Origin: Botryotinia globosa
Lineage: Eukaryota > Ascomycota > Leotiomycetes > Helotiales > Sclerotiniaceae
Direction: 5' to 3'
Length of the DNA: 64,000 bases
NCBI GenBank assembly: GCA_014898425.1
Contig: RCSZ01000006.1
Span: 682,001-746,000, forward strand
Shown here one piece after another: positions 60,842 through 64,000 of the stretch; positions within the stretch are counted from its first letter, which is position 1; the number at the start of each line of letters is the position of its first letter. Below the pieces are notes generated by a model. The model was given only the letters and a program-made list of their open reading frames with translations, was not told where the DNA came from and did not search any database. The translations under genes were made by a program, and so were the position numbers.

Positions 60842-61382
60842 CTAACACTTATATATAACCAACAAGAAACTAATTCTACTTATATCTTTATATTTAATTC
60901 CTCTGATTTATTTTTATTTATAGAAAATTTATTATTAATTTTAAAAAATCATCCTTCATTATAATATTATCAAATCTAAAATTAAATATAAATATTAATT
61001 TATACCACTTTTTAATAAAATCTAATATTTATTAACTTATAAATTAGATCATTTATATAATATAAAAAAACACCTCTTAATTTTTTTATTAAATAAATTT
61101 AATCTATTAGATATATATATTCTTGATAACAATCTAAAACACTTTATATTATTCGAATTTCTTTAAATAACTTTCGAATTATTATTTAATAAATATAAAT
61201 ATTTTCATTAATAAATTTATTATTTAATAAATATAAATATTTTCATTAATAAATTTATTATTTAATTTAATTATATCTTTTAATTCCTTTGTAACCTATT
61301 TAATTATATAAATTCATTATTATTAATAGATTAGAAATTACTTTTTTATACGAATAGATTGATACTAAATATTGATTACTTA

Positions 61383-61524
61383 TGATATTATCACGGTGCG
61401 GTCTGGGTGCTAGGTAAGATATATGATATTCTACGAGGTTGTACAGGAGGAGGCGGGGAGGCGCCGACTATATGGAGGGTGGATGCCTAAGGCATCCACC
61501 TAACTACGTATTGAACCCGTGACA
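61383..61524 (-). repeat. Short solo-LTR-like relic, 142 bp
   Basis: Bounded by TG...CA: TGATATTATCACGGTGCGG at the left and GAACCCGTGACA at the right, with CACGG/CCGTG inverted ends. It contains a perfect hairpin, GGTGGATGCC-TAA-GGCATCCACC (61478-61500). Ends and hairpin layout recur at 62388-62546. No matching 5-bp target duplication was found, so LTR origin is a guess. Confidence 0.45.
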
Positions 61525-61748
61525 AATATAAATATATTCTTTAATAACTCTTTTATTTCTATATCTTTTATATTCAATAATTTCTTAGTTTTTAAGATTT
61601 TATATATCGAAATATATTGATTAATATCTTGTTCGAAATTATTTATATTGAAAGTATTTATAATAATTTTAAATCTAACTCGATTTTGTAAAGGAAGTTT
61701 CTCAATTATATAATTAATTTTATCTAATTTATTTTTTAATAAAAACAA
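61500..61748 (-). pseudogene. Possible retroelement coding remnant
   Basis: An 82-codon minus-strand frame in sequence where stops are dense, containing INYIIEKLPLQNRVRFKIII and INQYISIYKILKTKKLL. It abuts the LTR-like relic and just overlaps its end. The upstream sequence in another frame reads FEHWNFIGYDKDSIFEV, also protein-like. It may be a RIP-degraded gag-type or other element gene. An open frame this long could arise by chance in the 9-kb tract. Confidence 0.2.
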
Positions 61749-62034
61749 ATGATATATAATTATATTACAATATTTAGAAATATTAATTATACCTCGAATA
61801 TTGAATCTTTATCATATCCAATAAAATTCCAATGTTCAAAAAGTATAATTTTTATAAAAATCTTAAATAAAAAAATCAAAATGATTAAATTGCTGTGATA
61901 ATATAGCTTTTGATATTATTATTATTATCTAATTAATATTTTTGTATTTAATTTTATTTAATAAATTCTATCTCTATAAATCGAGTAATATCTTTCAATT
62001 ATTGTTAGGATATATATATAGTAGTAAGCTATTA

Positions 62035-62138
62035 GGTTCAATCCCTGATACTGTGCCTTTTGATCAGATTACGTGCGTGGCGTAGTGGTAAAGCTTACAA
62101 CTTCTATTTGGTTCCATGCGTATTGGTTCCATGCACGT
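62035..62138 (+). other. tRNA-like fragments (pol III A- and B-box sequences)
   Basis: GGTTCAATCCC (62035-62045) is a perfect B-box. TGGCGTAGTGGT (62078-62089) is a perfect A-box followed by AAAGC. ACGTGC (62071-62076) can pair with GCACGT (62133-62138) like an acceptor stem, but a T-arm is absent at the right place and GGTTCCATGC is duplicated instead. It is not a functional tRNA; a tRNA-derived SINE or decayed tRNA is plausible. Confidence 0.3.
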
Positions 62139-62387
62139 GACAATTATTTAGAAAAAATATAAAATCTAGAAAAATCAAATAGATAATATTTGTTGGATTT
62201 ATATTTTTTAATATTAATATCAAGCTTTAGAATTATATATTTTTGTATTAATTTATTATTTATTAAATTAATTATATATTTGAATAGATTTGATTTATAA
62301 TCGAATAGTTATCAAAATTATAGATATAGTTATTGCTTTTTCGTTTTATTATTAAAATCAAATTCTATAAAAACTATTCCTTTTTGT

Positions 62388-62546
62388 TGATATTATCATG
62401 GGGATAGTGAAGACAATATAGTACTATGGTTCACACTGTTGTAATATTGCTTAAGGTTCTAAAAGCTAGAACTACGATACGTCTATATTATAGTGCCGAG
62501 GCACTAGCGCAGGCGCTAGTGCGGTCACATGATCCCTATCCCGACA
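62388..62546. repeat. Short solo-LTR-like relic, 159 bp
   Basis: TGATATTATCATGGGGATAG at the left and CTATCCCGACA at the right give TG...CA ends with GGGATAG/CTATCCC inverted termini. It holds a perfect 10-bp-arm hairpin, GCACTAGCGC-AG-GCGCTAGTGC (62501-62522). Shares its left end with the relic at 61383. Family unknown. Confidence 0.45.
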
Positions 62547-64000
62547 CTTTTGTTTTTAAATCTATTCCAATTATACAATATTATTATTAATATCAATTTC
62601 TAATCCTTTATTCAAAAGACATTATTTTTTTATTAATATAATCCCTTCACTTTTTTTTTAATAATTGAATTTACTTAAGTTTTCTTTTAATTTATTTTCT
62701 AATCTCAGTTTAATAAATTCAAATTTTATATAATATGAATTCTGTATATATCACCTTCTAATATAATACAATTGAAATACAAATAAATATTATTAAGAAA
62801 GATTAATTATTTCAATCGTGCCTTTTTATTCATTCTTTATTATTTAGTATATAAAAAGATATTTAATATAGCAAGTAATTTAATTAATAATTCAATATAT
62901 GAATATATATAAAGACATTTATACAAATACAAACTCTTTTAATTAGATTAGAATATATTCTTTTTAGATATTTAATAAGAATATAATTAATATTATAATA
63001 TAAAATAAAATGTATATTTTAAGATAATATCTTTTTGAATAAAGCTTTTACAAAATAAATTGTAATTTCAAATTATTCTTCATAATATAAATTCAAAAAA
63101 CTCAAGTATATTTTATAATTATAAATTATATTTATAAAATCATTTTAATCTTTTGTTTTCTATTGATTTCTTTTAATCTTTAATATTTCTAATATTTTAA
63201 AATAATTTAAATACTCTTTATTCAAGTTTTGTTTTACTATTTCAATATTTGTTTTGAGAATTTGAATATCGATTGAAATAGATGAATTAGAAATGAAGAA
63301 ATTATTAATAAATAATTCTTTTTTTGAAATATTTTCTTTTTTTGAATATCGATATTATATAAAATAATCATTTATATCAATTTGTATAGAATTATTTTGA
63401 TTCTATTTATTATTTTCTCGATTGAAATATATAGAGTATATATTTCTCAAATTGTTTTTTAGTATCAAAATAATGTTATACTTTTTTGTTTTTTTCAAAA
63501 AGAGATTATTCAAAAGGTATTAAATAATAATTTAAAGATATAAATATCTAAATTATATTTTTCAAAGGGTTTTAATTCGAATAAAATATTTATTTTCTAA
63601 ATATTATTGAAAATCAAGTGCTATTGTATTTATAGAATAAGAATCTAATATTTATATATAATATATAAATTCAATAAAGTTTTATTCAATATCAATTATA
63701 GAATTTAAAGGATAATACTATACATTTATAATATTTTCAATTAAGTAATTTGAAATAAATAAAATACAATTCTAAGATTATTACAAATATTTACCAACAC
63801 CTATTGATAATCACTATTACTATCTATTTATTTTTTCGAAATCATCTGATATTAGCTTTAAAAATACAATATCTGTAGGGATTTCAATCCGTCGTAATAC
63901 TGTTGTAAGAGTTCTGGCCCCTGCTCACCGCATATGTAACGCTTTTCCAGCTAAAATATGGGATTACTCAACTTTTTATACCCTAGTTTATTTTTTATAA

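Larger units (their letters stand above)
54590..64000. other. AT-rich gene desert (probable RIP-mutated isochore)
   Basis: From about 54,590 the sequence becomes overwhelmingly A/T with stops in all frames and few G or C, to the window end. No gene is present. Exceptions to the composition are short G/C-bearing islands: 55,094-55,554 (ends of an inverted-repeat element), 56,355-56,420, 58,588-58,645, 58,738-58,770, 61,383-61,524, 62,035-62,140, 62,388-62,546 and 63,878-63,962. A sharp boundary next to ordinary genes is typical of RIP-affected repeats in ascomycetes. Confidence 0.85.

Noticed and set aside
60603..60848. 81-codon poly(NFI) open frame
   Set aside because: Translation of a 9-bp A/T minisatellite; no composition or context of a real protein.
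62071..62138. Functional tRNA gene
   Set aside because: Acceptor-like pairing and A-box exist but no T-arm and no anticodon arm can be folded.

Overview
The window is nuclear DNA of a filamentous ascomycete. Spliceosomal introns are short (mostly 46-80 bp, GTAAGT/GTATGT donors), promoters are CT-rich, and the proteins are fungal orthologues (Mrc1, Prp24, Utp15, Not3/5, neutral trehalase, isocitrate lyase). The coding sequence is GC-moderate, but long AT-rich, stop-riddled tracts sit at both ends, a two-compartment layout typical of genomes shaped by repeat-induced point mutation (RIP). A leotiomycete of the Botrytis/Sclerotinia type fits, but that placement is inferred from general character and not proven.

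Layout. 1-1.04 kb: ATTT/ATCT microsatellite and a 504-bp inverted-repeat element. 1.8-11.4 kb: a zinc-finger protein, an apparently decayed tract, NOT3/NOT5, D-aminoacyl-tRNA deacylase (six exons) and a CYP40-type cyclophilin-TPR protein. 11.4-17 kb: gene-poor, with a second inverted-repeat element (13.5 kb) and one candidate small membrane-protein gene (15.1 kb). 17-24.5 kb: UTP15, a four-span membrane protein and an F-box-like/cysteine-rich protein. 24.6-42.3 kb, the densest part: MRC1, MOT1 molybdate transporter, mitochondrial uL22, PRP24, isocitrate lyase and neutral trehalase. 42.3-48.9 kb: about 6.5 kb without a convincing gene. 48.9-54 kb: a family-2 glycosyltransferase and an MFS sugar transporter, tail to tail. 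54.6-64 kb: AT-rich gene desert with one more inverted-repeat element, three GC-rich relics carrying perfect hairpins, a 9-bp minisatellite and tRNA-like fragments.

Functionally the genes are mostly housekeeping: mRNA turnover (NOT3), splicing (PRP24), ribosome biogenesis (UTP15), mitochondrial translation (uL22m), translation quality control (DTD), Hsp90 co-chaperoning (CYP40) and replication checkpoint (MRC1). The 36-54 kb part leans to carbon use: glyoxylate cycle, trehalose breakdown, surface glycan synthesis and sugar uptake. Exon structures were built by hand from splice motifs, reading-frame continuity and family conservation, and each quoted model closes in frame. No rRNA gene or intact tRNA gene was recognised. 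I found no clearly novel multi-gene system; the least explained sequences are the repeat families and the possible small gene.
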